Shown here piece after piece: positions 42,499 through 51,256 of a stretch of DNA of 64,000 bases. The notes beneath the pieces were generated by a model, which saw nothing but the letters and a program-made list of their open reading frames with translations, ran no database searches and had not been told where the DNA came from. Each line of letters begins with the position of its first letter. The first letter of the stretch is position 1. The position numbers and the translations under genes were made by a program. This DNA is from Gammaproteobacteria bacterium UBA5109 (GTDB taxonomy: Bacteria; Pseudomonadota; Gammaproteobacteria; Pseudomonadales; Pseudohongiellaceae): contig DHZH01000005.1 in NCBI GenBank assembly GCA_002414385.1, positions 62,001-126,000 on the forward strand, written 5' to 3'.

Positions 42499-44535
42499 AT
42501 GAGCCAGGCAAGCGCGACCCTGAAGTCTGAACTTGAATCTTTGCGCAAGCAGATCAATCATCATAACCGCCTTTATCATCAACTCGATGATCCGGAAATT
42601 CCGGATCAGGAGTTTGATCGCCTGTTTGACCGCCTGCTGGAAATCGAGAAGCAGCATCCTGAACTTGTCACTCCTGATTCCCCCAGCCAGCGTGTTGGCT
42701 CAGAGCCGCTATCCGGCTTTAAGGAAGTCAGACACAGCATTCCGATGCTTTCACTGGAAAAGGCTTTTGACAGTGACAGCATCGACAAGTTTGAAACCCG
42801 GCTGTTAAAACGCCTCGATAACCCACAACAGAAAATTGAATTCAGCTGCGAACCAAAAATTGACGGGGTGGCGGTCAGCCTGCGTTATGAAAAAGGGCTG
42901 CTGGTGCAGGCGGCAACCCGGGGTGATGGCACCACCGGTGAAGACATCACCCACAATGTCAAAACGATTCCGGATATCCCGATTCAGTTAAGCGGCCAGG
43001 ATTACCCTGAAGTGCTGGAAGTCCGGGGTGAAATATTTATGAGCCGTTCGGGTTTTGCCCGCATGAACCAGAAAGCTGAAGACAGGCAGGAGCGCACCTT
43101 CGTTAATCCGCGCAATGCCGCTGCCGGAACCCTGCGACAACTTGATTCGCGTATTACCGCCAAACGGCCCCTGACAATGTACTGCTACAGCCTGGGAGAA
43201 ATCAGCAAGGGCCTGCCGGATAAACTGGGCAGGGTATTTGCACAGCTGGAGCAGTGGGGCCTGCCGGTCAATCCGATTCGTGAGACAGCGGTTGGCGCAA
43301 AGGCCTGCTATGCCTATTGTGAAAAAATCCTCCTGCAGCGTCCCGAGCTGGATTATGAAATTGACGGTGTGGTGCTCAAGGTCAATGACTTCCATCTGCA
43401 GGATGAACTGGGCATGAACGCCCGCACACCGCGCTGGGCCATTGCCTATAAATTTCCGGCCGAGGAAGTGGCTACCACACTCAATGATGTCGAGTTTCAG
43501 GTGGGGCGTACCGGCACCATCACGCCGGTTGCCAGACTGGAGCCGGTTTTTGTCGGCGGTGTCACTGTCAGTAATGCCACACTGCATAACATGGACGAAA
43601 TCAAACGCCTTGGTATCCAGATTGGCGACCGGGTCATCATTCGCCGGGCCGGGGATGTTATCCCCAAAGTCGTCAAGGTTATTAAAGACCAGCGTCCGGA
43701 AAATGTGCAGCACATCATTGTTCCGGACAAGTGTCCGGTCTGTCATTCCGATATAGAACATATCGAAGGCGAAGTGCTGATTCGCTGCAGCGGCGGCCTC
43801 TATTGCCGGGCGCAACGCACGCAAAGCCTGATTCACTTTGCCTCGCGTGCAGCCATGGATATTGACGGGCTGGGGACCAAGCTGATTGAGCAGCTGGTGG
43901 AAGCACAGCTGGTGGATCATGTGTCCGACATCTATAAACTGGAGCTGGAGCAGCTTGTCGGGCTGGAACGGATGGCAGAAAAATCAGCCACCAATCTGCT
44001 GGAAGCAATCGAGCAGAGCAAGGAGATCTCCTTACCGCGTTTTATTTATGCGCTGGGGATACGTGAAGTCGGGGAGGCCACGGCGCTGGCACTGGCCAGC
44101 CATTTCGGCTCACTGGAAAAAGTCATGCAGGCTGATATGCAGGCCCTGATTGAAGTGCCGGATATCGGCGAGATCATGGCACAGCACATTGTCGCTTTCT
44201 TTGCCGAAAACCATAACCGCAAGGTAATCCACTCACTGCTGGATGCCGGCGTCAGGCCGCAGGAAATCAAGATTTCCGATGCCGCTGAGCGGCCACTGGC
44301 CGGGCAGACCTTTGTGCTGACCGGGACACTGGAACGCATGACCCGGGATGAAGCCAAACAGCATTTACAGCTGCTGGGCGCCAAAGTCGCCGGCAGCGTG
44401 TCTGCAAAAACTTCCTGTGTAGTCGCCGGACCTGGCGCCGGCAGCAAACTGGCCAAAGCGGAAGAATTGGGCATAAAAGTGATCAATGAAGGCAATTTTG
44501 TGTCAGTGCTTAAACAACACGGCATAACAGTGTAA
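42499..44535 (+). CDS. ligA: NAD-dependent DNA ligase LigA
   Basis: 678 residues, full length. The adenylation domain has the active-site lysine in CEPKIDGVAVSLRY (about 121). OB-fold with EFQVGRTGTITPVARLEPV, a Cys4 zinc finger (CPVC ... CSGGLYC, about 415-437), helix-hairpin-helix repeats and a C-terminal BRCT domain (LAGQTFVLTGTLERMTRDEA onward). Seals nicks in replication and repair. GTG 42493 is in frame two codons upstream and is also possible. Fifteen bases after zipA, so probably co-transcribed. Confidence 0.97.
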   Translation: MSQASATLKSELESLRKQINHHNRLYHQLDDPEIPDQEFDRLFDRLLEIEKQHPELVTPDSPSQRVGSEPLSGFKEVRHSIPMLSLEKAFDSDSIDKFETRLLKRLDNPQQKIEFSCEPKIDGVAVSLRYEKGLLVQAATRGDGTTGEDITHNVKTIPDIPIQLSGQDYPEVLEVRGEIFMSRSGFARMNQKAEDRQERTFVNPRNAAAGTLRQLDSRITAKRPLTMYCYSLGEISKGLPDKLGRVFAQLEQWGLPVNPIRETAVGAKACYAYCEKILLQRPELDYEIDGVVLKVNDFHLQDELGMNARTPRWAIAYKFPAEEVATTLNDVEFQVGRTGTITPVARLEPVFVGGVTVSNATLHNMDEIKRLGIQIGDRVIIRRAGDVIPKVVKVIKDQRPENVQHIIVPDKCPVCHSDIEHIEGEVLIRCSGGLYCRAQRTQSLIHFASRAAMDIDGLGTKLIEQLVEAQLVDHVSDIYKLELEQLVGLERMAEKSATNLLEAIEQSKEISLPRFIYALGIREVGEATALALASHFGSLEKVMQADMQALIEVPDIGEIMAQHIVAFFAENHNRKVIHSLLDAGVRPQEIKISDAAERPLAGQTFVLTGTLERMTRDEAKQHLQLLGAKVAGSVSAKTSCVVAGPGAGSKLAKAEELGIKVINEGNFVSVLKQHGITV

Positions 44536-44574
44536 AGTATAGGCTGGAAACTCTGTAAAACAGCCATCTATACT
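44536..44574 (+). promoter_or_regulatory. Hairpin abutting the Shine-Dalgarno of the SLT lipoprotein gene
   Basis: AGTATAG (44536-44542) pairs with CTATACT (44568-44574), with GGCTG/CAGCC pairing inside. GAGG (44575-44578) follows at once and the start codon is at 44588. No T tract, so not a terminator. Confidence 0.4.
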
Positions 44575-44587
44575 GAGGTTCAGAACA

Positions 44588-45193
44588 ATGCGACTGATAG
44601 TTGCCAGCATTACATTGTTATTCCTGAGTGCCTGCGCCACCGCGCCACCGGACAATACGGCGAATATATGCAGTATGTTTGAGGACCGGCGCAGCTGGTA
44701 TAACGCTGCCACACGTGCTGAAGATCGCTGGGGCACGCCGGTCTATGTCAGCATGGCCATCATCGAGCAGGAATCATCCTTTAACGCGCGTGCCCGTCCG
44801 GAGCGTACGCGCTTGCTGGGATTTATTCCCTGGTTTCGACCCTCATCGGCCTTTGGTTATGCCCAGGTGCTCGATACTACCTGGGACGAATACAAGGCCA
44901 ATGCGCCGAACTGGGGAGCGCGCCGCTCAAGCTTCGGTGATGCCGTGGATTTCGTCGGCTGGTATACCAACAATTCTGTGCGCACCAACCGGATATCGCG
45001 TAATGACGCCTACAATCTCTATCTGGCCTACCATGAAGGCAATGGCGGCTGGGCCAGAGGCAGCTACCGCAATAAAGGCTGGCTGCTGGATGTTGCGCGC
45101 AATGTACAAAGCACGGCCAATCTTTATCAGAACCAGTATCAGGGTTGTGAGCGTGAGCTAAGCCGTCCCTGGTTTATAAGGATCTTCTTCTGA
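44588..45193 (+). CDS. Lipoprotein with lytic transglycosylase-like (SLT) fold
   Basis: 201 residues with a lipoprotein signal (MRLIVASITLLFLSAC, lipobox LSAC). The mature part has the lysozyme-like pattern VSMAIIEQESSFNARARPE, with the catalytic-type Glu, then SAFGYAQVLDTTWDEYK and NLYLAYHEGNGGW, as in SLT/MltE-like domains. It probably cleaves or binds peptidoglycan from the outer membrane. Homologues follow ligA in related genomes to my recollection. Its stop codon overlaps the probable CTG start of djlA, and an AAGGA within its last codons serves that gene. Confidence 0.85.
   Translation: MRLIVASITLLFLSACATAPPDNTANICSMFEDRRSWYNAATRAEDRWGTPVYVSMAIIEQESSFNARARPERTRLLGFIPWFRPSSAFGYAQVLDTTWDEYKANAPNWGARRSSFGDAVDFVGWYTNNSVRTNRISRNDAYNLYLAYHEGNGGWARGSYRNKGWLLDVARNVQSTANLYQNQYQGCERELSRPWFIRIFF
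45178..45192 (+). promoter_or_regulatory. Shine-Dalgarno and CTG start of djlA
   Basis: AAGGA (45178-45182), seven bases, then CTG (45190-45192) overlapping the TGA stop of the preceding gene as CTGA. Translation from it gives SWWGKVIGGTFGF, matching the DjlA N-terminus (E. coli MQYWGKIIG). Confidence 0.65.
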
Positions 45194-46002
45194 GCTGGTG
45201 GGGTAAAGTCATCGGCGGCACCTTCGGCTTTATGCTGGGTGGTCCGCTGGGCGCGGCACTGGGTGCGGCCCTGGGGCATAATTTTGACCGGGGCATGAAG
45301 CGAATTGACCTGGATGGCATGCAGGGGCCGGATGTCGAGAAAATCCAGTCTGCCTTTTTTACCGCTACTTTTTACATGATGGGGCATATCGCCAAGGCTG
45401 ACGGGCGTGTGACCAGTGATGAAATCCAGGCTGCAGAGCAAGTTATGAGGCAGATGCGACTGGATACACAGCAGAAAAAAGTGGCCATCCGGCTGTTTGA
45501 GCAGGGCAAAAAGCAGGAGATTCCGGTTGCGGATATTCTCAGCCAGTTCCGGCGTGAATGTCAGCGGCGCCGTAACCTGATCCAGATGTTTCTGGAAATC
45601 CTCATCATGACAGCCTATGCCGATGGCAGCCTGCATCAGGCTGAAGAAAAGCTGCTTTGGGATACAGCCCAGTCACTGGGCTTTAACAAATTCCTGTTTC
45701 GCCAGATATTACGCAGTGTTGAGGCGCAGCGGCATTATCATCAGCAACAGGGGCGAGGAGGACAGGGCAGTGCCGTCGACAGCCGTGGCATGAGTTTAAG
45801 TGATGCCTATAAACTGCTCGGCATCAGCAGCTCTGCCAGTGACCAGGAGGTGAAAAAAGCCTACCGCCGACAGATGAATCAGCATCACCCGGATAAACTG
45901 GTATCTAAGGGACTACCGCAGGAGATGATGGATATTGCCAACCAGAAAGCCCAGGATATCAAGACTGCCTATGAGATGATCAAGGCCAGGCGTGATCAAT
46001 AA
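45190..46002 (+). CDS. djlA: Membrane-anchored co-chaperone DjlA
   Basis: 270 residues if translation starts at CTG 45190. That start restores the complete N-terminal glycine-rich membrane anchor (WWGKVIGGTFGFMLGGPLGA), whereas ATG 45232 would cut it in the middle. A TerB-like domain follows (about 60-190: HIAKADGRVTSDEIQAAEQV), and a C-terminal J-domain (about 205-270) with the HPD motif in NQHHPDKLVSKGL. DjlA stimulates DnaK at the inner membrane. Coupled to the SLT lipoprotein gene through the CTGA overlap. The domain order and length fit DjlA. Confidence 0.9.
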   Translation: MSWWGKVIGGTFGFMLGGPLGAALGAALGHNFDRGMKRIDLDGMQGPDVEKIQSAFFTATFYMMGHIAKADGRVTSDEIQAAEQVMRQMRLDTQQKKVAIRLFEQGKKQEIPVADILSQFRRECQRRRNLIQMFLEILIMTAYADGSLHQAEEKLLWDTAQSLGFNKFLFRQILRSVEAQRHYHQQQGRGGQGSAVDSRGMSLSDAYKLLGISSSASDQEVKKAYRRQMNQHHPDKLVSKGLPQEMMDIANQKAQDIKTAYEMIKARRDQ

Positions 46003-46003
46003 T

Positions 46004-46045
46004 AAGCTTTAACTATATGCTTTATAATATTGATAATTAAAGCTT
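46004..46045. terminator. Possible bidirectional terminator between djlA and the M16C gene
   Basis: AAGCTTTAA (46004-46012) and TTAAAGCTT (46037-46045) are perfect nine-base arms with a 24-base AT-rich loop, followed by TTCTT. It lies at the meeting point of two convergent genes. The stem is weak and the right arm includes the stop of the minus-strand gene. Confidence 0.35.
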
Positions 46046-48964
46046 TTCTTTATCTATTTCCAGTTTTTCCAGGGTCTCGATCTCGCCGCTGTGGCTGATT
46101 ATCCCGATGCTGCGCTGTTCCGGCCTGAAATAGCTCTCGGCCACTCGCTGCAGGGCGGGGATATCGACTTCCAGAACCTCTTGCCGGAAACGCGCGCGAT
46201 ACTCACGGTCACGCCCGAAGAGTTCATTGTAATAGGCCTGTTTGGCGGTTCCTGCCGGTGACGCAGGGCGATCCAGACTGGAAATAACGCCGAGAATCGC
46301 TTCTTCGAGCTGGGAATACTCATGGCTATCCTGCTGTAACCAGTCCAGAGCCCGATCGAAATCATTGAGGGTTTCTTCGAGACGCGGATCACGGTAGGAA
46401 AAGAAACGGAAACTGGCAGAACCGGAATCCTGACTGGCACCGGCCCCGTAAGCTCCGCCTTTTTCCCGAATTGCACTGTGCAGGAAGCCATTACGCAGGA
46501 AGCCTCCCAGCACGGTCAAGGCTGGTGCATCGGCATGTCCGGACGGCACGGTAGGATAGGCCAGGGCACAGAAGTTGACCTGGCTGTTACACAACCAGGC
46601 CTGACGGACTGTTTCACGTACCGGTTCGAGTGTAAAAGCCTGTGTTGCGCTTATCTGCTCGGCAGGCCAGAGCTCCTGAAGAATATTTTTCAATCCGGCC
46701 TCTTCGCTGGCCTCAGCCACACACAGGTGGCTTTTTTCGCCCTGCAATATGGAATCATGCAAGGCCTGAAGCTTGTCCGCAAAGGCTTTGATATGTTCCG
46801 GGGCTTTGAAATCCTCAACCATCTGCTTCAGGCGCTTGATGCCGCTAAGCCCGGCATTGTGGTAATTCAATGCTGCGATCGGACTCATCTTGCTGGAAGC
46901 AATGCCCATTGCCAGCACATGACCATTACTGGTGACACTCTGTTCCTTGTGACTGGCGAACTGGCGAATTAATTCCTGCAGGCGATCAAGTTCGTCAAAG
47001 CGGGGCTGATACAGGCTATCACGCAGTAACTGGCCCAGTTGAGCCTGATTGGCATACAGTGCCTTGCTGGACAGGATCATATAGGCCTGCTGGGCTTGTT
47101 CATTGTTTATCTGGCTGCGCATACTGATTTGCGCACTCAGGCCACCACTGATTGCTGCCTGCAGGGACTGGATTTCCAGATAGGATCTGTCGCCCAGTCC
47201 CAGCTCCGGTAAACAGCTGCTGAAATAGGGCAGGTAGGCATGCAGTTCCGGCGCCAGCGCCGGCAGTTTGATGATGATATCCTGATAACTCAGGCCGTTG
47301 GTGCCCTGGGCATAGTAAGCCAGAGGATAGCCATTAACTTCGGAGCGTTTGGCCTGTGGCCAGTTGATTTCAGCCGGTACGTCACTGAGTTCAACTTTTG
47401 GCAGAATGGACATGTCGTCAATCTGCTGCTGTCGTGCTTCCAGTGCGGCTGCCTGCTGCATAATTTTCTGCTTTTCAGCATCACTCAAGCCGGCTTTGAT
47501 CTGTGCCAGTTTGTCTTTTTCTGCCTGCGAGTTTTTTGCTGCCAGACTGCTGTCCGGCACTGCTGTCAGGGTAATCCGGTGTGGATTGTCCAGCAGGTAT
47601 TCGCGTATCAGTTGGGGAATATAGTCAGGGTCCTGGATATCCTGTTTGAGCTTTTTCAGCACCGGATCAATATCCAGCAATTCAATCGGATCACCACGAT
47701 GGGTCGCCATGGACAGGGCAGACAGAATCAGTTGCAGGCCGTAGGGATAGCTGTCGCCGGTAATTTCGCGCTGATTGATTTCCAGTGAATGCAAGGCGGC
47801 TTCCACCTTGCTCTGATCAATGCCCTGATCAGCAATATCCTGTAGCGTATCGAGAATCAGTTTTTCAATCGCCTCACTGTCACTTTGCCGGCAGCCTTCA
47901 AGACCGCACATCAGGCTCATTTCGCGGTGCGAATCTTCCAGTCCACAGAGTGGGGATGGGTTGCTGCCAAGTTTGGTGGTTTCCAGCACCTGCATTAAAG
48001 GCGAAGCACTGTTGTCGAGCAATACACTGGTCAGTAACTGGGCTTTATAGAGCTCTTCCAGGCTGGTGTTTTTGCCCAGCAACCAGGCCATTACCACATG
48101 GCTTTTGTTCTCCAGATTCTCTTCATCCAGCGGGTAGTATTCTGTGACCCGTTGCGGTTCGGTATAACGCTGCTCATCACCGACTGAGATATTAATATCC
48201 AGTTTGTCGAACTGTTCCAGTGCCAGTTGTTCAAATTTTTCCTGGTGTTCGGCTGCCGGGATATTGCCGAAAGTCATGAAGATTGCATTGCTGGGATGGT
48301 AATGGGTCTTGTAAAAATTAAGCAGGGCATCGTAACTAAGGTCAGGAATATCACTGGGCTCACCGCCGCTGTTGTAGTGATAGGTGGTGCTGGGAAACAG
48401 GTGCTTGCAGAGCTGCTGCCAGATCAGGCTGTTTGTGGAGCTCATGGCGCCTTTCATTTCATTATAGACAACCCCCTTGTACTCCAGTGGTGATTCAGGG
48501 TTCTGTGCTTCGGCGAATTCGAGACGATGACCTTCCTGCGCGAAGTCCAGCGGATCCAGGCGCGAGAAAAAAACCGCATCAAGGTAGACTTCAAGCAGGT
48601 TGTTAAAGTCCTTTGGACTCTGGCTGGCAAAAGGGTAGGCAGTCCAGTCACTGCTGGTCATGGCGTTCATGAAGGTATTCATGGAGCGCCGGATCATCAT
48701 GAAGAAGGGATCACGCAGCGGATATTTTTTACTGCCGCACAGGGCAGTGTGCTCAAGAATATGAGCCACGCCGGTGGAATCCATGGGCACGGTACGAAAC
48801 GCCACGGTAAATACATTTTCCGGGTTGTCACAGGCCAGATGGTAATGTCTGGCACCGGTTACCCGGTGTTCATATTCTTCAATTTGAATCTGCAAGGTCT
48901 CAAGAAAGTGACTGCGAAGCAGTTGGAAGGAGCTGTCGGCGGGCTGTGTGTTTGCCAGAGGCAT
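46037..48964 (-). CDS. M16C-family zinc metallopeptidase (presequence protease-like)
   Basis: 975 residues, the size of mitochondrial PreP/Cym1 and their bacterial relatives. The inverted zinc motif HxxEH is present in GVAHILEHTALCGSKKYP (about 66-83) with a downstream Glu in YKGVVYNEMKGAMSS. The peptidase M16C-associated domain occupies the middle, and the C-terminal half has the usual inactive repeat with REKGGAYGAGASQDSGSASF (trimmed to 20). It probably degrades short peptides; location is likely cytosolic since no signal peptide is visible. AGGAA at a proper distance supports ATG 48964. Confidence 0.9.
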   Translation of the reverse strand: MPLANTQPADSSFQLLRSHFLETLQIQIEEYEHRVTGARHYHLACDNPENVFTVAFRTVPMDSTGVAHILEHTALCGSKKYPLRDPFFMMIRRSMNTFMNAMTSSDWTAYPFASQSPKDFNNLLEVYLDAVFFSRLDPLDFAQEGHRLEFAEAQNPESPLEYKGVVYNEMKGAMSSTNSLIWQQLCKHLFPSTTYHYNSGGEPSDIPDLSYDALLNFYKTHYHPSNAIFMTFGNIPAAEHQEKFEQLALEQFDKLDINISVGDEQRYTEPQRVTEYYPLDEENLENKSHVVMAWLLGKNTSLEELYKAQLLTSVLLDNSASPLMQVLETTKLGSNPSPLCGLEDSHREMSLMCGLEGCRQSDSEAIEKLILDTLQDIADQGIDQSKVEAALHSLEINQREITGDSYPYGLQLILSALSMATHRGDPIELLDIDPVLKKLKQDIQDPDYIPQLIREYLLDNPHRITLTAVPDSSLAAKNSQAEKDKLAQIKAGLSDAEKQKIMQQAAALEARQQQIDDMSILPKVELSDVPAEINWPQAKRSEVNGYPLAYYAQGTNGLSYQDIIIKLPALAPELHAYLPYFSSCLPELGLGDRSYLEIQSLQAAISGGLSAQISMRSQINNEQAQQAYMILSSKALYANQAQLGQLLRDSLYQPRFDELDRLQELIRQFASHKEQSVTSNGHVLAMGIASSKMSPIAALNYHNAGLSGIKRLKQMVEDFKAPEHIKAFADKLQALHDSILQGEKSHLCVAEASEEAGLKNILQELWPAEQISATQAFTLEPVRETVRQAWLCNSQVNFCALAYPTVPSGHADAPALTVLGGFLRNGFLHSAIREKGGAYGAGASQDSGSASFRFFSYRDPRLEETLNDFDRALDWLQQDSHEYSQLEEAILGVISSLDRPASPAGTAKQAYYNELFGRDREYRARFRQEVLEVDIPALQRVAESYFRPEQRSIGIISHSGEIETLEKLEIDKEKL

Positions 48965-49036
48965 GTATTACTATTCCTGATTGAAACAAAGCCCGCATTC
49001 TAGCGTATTTGTAGCTTAAAAATCAGGCTCTTTTCC

Positions 49037-49050
49037 GGGGACTGTCCCCC
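49037..49050 (+). repeat. GGGGACTGTCCCC palindrome, copy D
   Basis: A perfect-arm variant of the repeat found near mutS and recA, in the gap between the M16C and YlqF genes, three bases from the YlqF stop codon. Confidence 0.75.
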
Positions 49051-49052
49051 TT

Positions 49053-49874
49053 TTAAAAATCAGGGGGATTTTCCAGACTGAGTCGGCCGTAGGCACCACT
49101 GCGCAGGTCATTTAGAATAATTTCACTGGCTTTGTGGTAATCCACGCCGCCTTTACGCAGGCAACCACGTCTTTCGGCTATCTGTTCCAGTATCTGATTG
49201 CTGCCGTCGGCCAGTTCGGCAAGTTCGTAACGGGATTTGAGTATCTGCGGGTATTCAGCACTGAGAAAGTCGATGACAAACAGGGCAATGTCCTCGAACT
49301 CGATGGCCGTATTGCGGATCGCGCCACTGGCAGCCAGCCGGTAAGCTGCCTGCTGATCTTCCAGCTTTGGCCACAGCACGCCCGGGGTATCAATCAGTTT
49401 GATATTCTCCGCCACCGAGATCTCCTGGGCGGCCTTGGTTACTGCCGGTTCATCACCGACCCTGGCAATTTTACGTCCCAGCAGTTTGTTCATCAGGGTG
49501 GATTTGCCGACATTGGGAATCCCGACGATCATGACCCGGGTAATTTTGTCCTCTGCCTTTTGCACAAAAGAAGGCAGTTGCCGGAGAAGTTCGCGCATGT
49601 CCGGTTCTGCTGTCTTGTCCAGTGCCAGAGCGGGAATGTTTTGGCTGCGGTAATAGTCCAGCCAGCCTTGTGTCAACATGGGGTCGGCGAGGTCTGCCTT
49701 GTTAAGAATTTTCAGCCGCGGGATAGTCCCGATCAAAGCATTCAGAAGTGGATTCTCACTGGCCTGTGGCAGTCTGGCATCGACAATTTCAATGACGATA
49801 TCGACGCGTTTCAGGCCATTCATGATATCCTTGCGAGCCTTGTTCATATGGCCCGGATACCAACCGATTGTCAT
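49053..49874 (-). CDS. ylqF: YlqF/RbgA-family ribosome biogenesis GTPase
   Basis: 273 residues, circularly permuted GTPase: G4 motif NKADLAD (about 59) precedes G1 GIPNVGKST (about 117-125) and G3 DTPG, the order G4-G5-G1-G2-G3 typical of the family. The N-terminal MTIGWYPGHMNKARKDI is diagnostic. In Bacillus the protein acts in late 50S assembly; the role in gammaproteobacteria is less certain. GGAG lies six bases before ATG 49874, which is preferred over ATG 49880. Divergent from bolA. Confidence 0.92.
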   Translation of the reverse strand: MTIGWYPGHMNKARKDIMNGLKRVDIVIEIVDARLPQASENPLLNALIGTIPRLKILNKADLADPMLTQGWLDYYRSQNIPALALDKTAEPDMRELLRQLPSFVQKAEDKITRVMIVGIPNVGKSTLMNKLLGRKIARVGDEPAVTKAAQEISVAENIKLIDTPGVLWPKLEDQQAAYRLAASGAIRNTAIEFEDIALFVIDFLSAEYPQILKSRYELAELADGSNQILEQIAERRGCLRKGGVDYHKASEIILNDLRSGAYGRLSLENPPDF

Positions 49875-49972
49875 GAGCATCTCCAGAATTGGGGCAAAAT
49901 CGGCGTATTGTAGCCCTATGTCGGCTTTGAAACGAGTTTCACTTACACTAGCGGATCACTGAAAATAGAACC

Positions 49973-50275
49973 ATGACACTGGAACAACAGATTACCGATA
50001 AACTCAGGCAGCACTTCCAGCCGGAACATCTTGAGCTGATCAATGAAAGTCATATGCATGCCGGCCCGGCGACAGACTCACACTTCAATCTGATCCTGGT
50101 CAGTGATTCCTTTAGCGGGCTTTCCCGGGTCAAGCGTCACCAGGCGATTTACCGGGTACTGGCCGACGAAATGGCCGGTCCGATCCACGCGCTGGCGCTG
50201 CATTTACATAGCCCGCAAGAGTGGCAGAAACAGAGCGGCAATATCCCGGCTTCCCCGGAATGCTCAAATAAATAA
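49973..50275 (+). CDS. bolA: BolA-family protein
   Basis: 100 residues with the class II KH-like fold of BolA: LELINESHMHAGPATDSHFNLILVSDSF (conserved Ser-His and His at the iron-sulfur interface; block at about 20-47), SRVKRHQAIYRVLADEM and IHALALHLHSP. BolA proteins partner with monothiol glutaredoxins in iron-sulfur metabolism and affect morphology. The length and C-terminal Gln/Ser tail fit BolA better than IbaG. Confidence 0.9.
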   Translation: MTLEQQITDKLRQHFQPEHLELINESHMHAGPATDSHFNLILVSDSFSGLSRVKRHQAIYRVLADEMAGPIHALALHLHSPQEWQKQSGNIPASPECSNK

Positions 50276-50335
50276 AACATTATAAATCAAATAGATATAT
50301 TATATTTGTAATGTAAATTGTAAGACTAAATATAT

Positions 50336-50363
50336 TTGAGTTAGCCGGGCAATATGGTACGAT
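50336..50363 (+). promoter_or_regulatory. Candidate bax promoter
   Basis: TTGAGT (50336-50341) and TACGAT (50358-50363), 16 bases apart, in a very AT-rich gap after bolA, about 50 bases upstream of the bax start. Confidence 0.35.
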
Positions 50364-50411
50364 TATGGGCGAACTTACTCTTCCCGAACGGGGACATTGA
50401 GGCTCTAACAC

Positions 50412-51245
50412 ATGGCAAAAAATGCCGCAGTTTACCGCCCCTATATCACTTACCTGACCCTTCTTTTAATCATGTTTATCCTGGCCCTGCTGTTTCGCCG
50501 GGAGGCTGAACCTGTCAGTGAAGAATTTATCCTGGGTGGTTTTATTGAACCGGAAATCATTGAAAGCAATATTCCTGACTTTGCATCCATGCTGGATGTG
50601 CAGGAAAAGAAAGATACCTTTTTCTCTTATCTTCAGCCTTATGTCGATGCGGTCAACCAGCGCATCATGAGTCAGCGACAACAGCTACTTAACCTGCGCA
50701 ACAAGACCCAGCAGGGAGTTACCCTAAATCGCAATGAAATGGCTTTTTTATCTGAGTTGCGCGTGGATTACGAACTGGAAGAAGAGCGCCTGAATACCCG
50801 CAACCTGATTAACCGTCTGTTAAAACGCGCCGATATCATCCCCAGTTCCCTGGCGCTGGCGCAGGCTGCCAACGAGTCCGCCTGGGGCACTTCGCGCTTT
50901 GCAACCCAGGGCAAAAACTTTTTTGGCCAGTGGTGCTATTCCCAGGGCTGCGGCATTATTCCAAACCAGCGTCCTTCCGGCGCCAGTTACGAAGTCCGCA
51001 GTTTTGACTCGGTGCTGGATTCAGTTGAATCCTACATCATGAACCTGAACACCTTTCCAAGTTATCAGCATTTGCGCGATATCCGCCTGGAGTTACGCGA
51101 GGAAGGGCAGCCGATTGATGGCATTACGCTGTCTGAAGGACTGGACAGTTATTCCCAGCGTGGCGACGAATACATCGAAGAGCTGCAGTCCATGATTCAT
51201 TCCAATAACCTGTTGGAGTTAGACACGATCAACCGTGAAGGCTGA
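50412..51245 (+). CDS. bax: Bax-like glucosaminidase domain protein
   Basis: 277 residues. N-terminal membrane anchor (YITYLTLLLIMFILALLF, about 11-28), then a Bax/FlgJ-type beta-N-acetylglucosaminidase domain. The presumed catalytic Glu is in LALAQAANESAWGTSRFA (about 154-171), with NFFGQWCYSQGCGI, YEVRSFDSVLDSVESYIMN and a C-terminal YSQRGDEYIEEL. It would act on peptidoglycan from the periplasmic side of the inner membrane. GAGG lies upstream of ATG 50412. Convergent with the deacetylase gene, 11 bases between stops. Confidence 0.88.
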   Translation: MAKNAAVYRPYITYLTLLLIMFILALLFRREAEPVSEEFILGGFIEPEIIESNIPDFASMLDVQEKKDTFFSYLQPYVDAVNQRIMSQRQQLLNLRNKTQQGVTLNRNEMAFLSELRVDYELEEERLNTRNLINRLLKRADIIPSSLALAQAANESAWGTSRFATQGKNFFGQWCYSQGCGIIPNQRPSGASYEVRSFDSVLDSVESYIMNLNTFPSYQHLRDIRLELREEGQPIDGITLSEGLDSYSQRGDEYIEELQSMIHSNNLLELDTINREG

Positions 51246-51256
51246 TCGCCTGTTGC

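Noticed and set aside
46004..46045. Strong rho-independent terminator at the djlA/M16C junction
   Set aside because: The stem is AT-rich with a 24-base loop and only a short T run, so it is kept only as a weak candidate.
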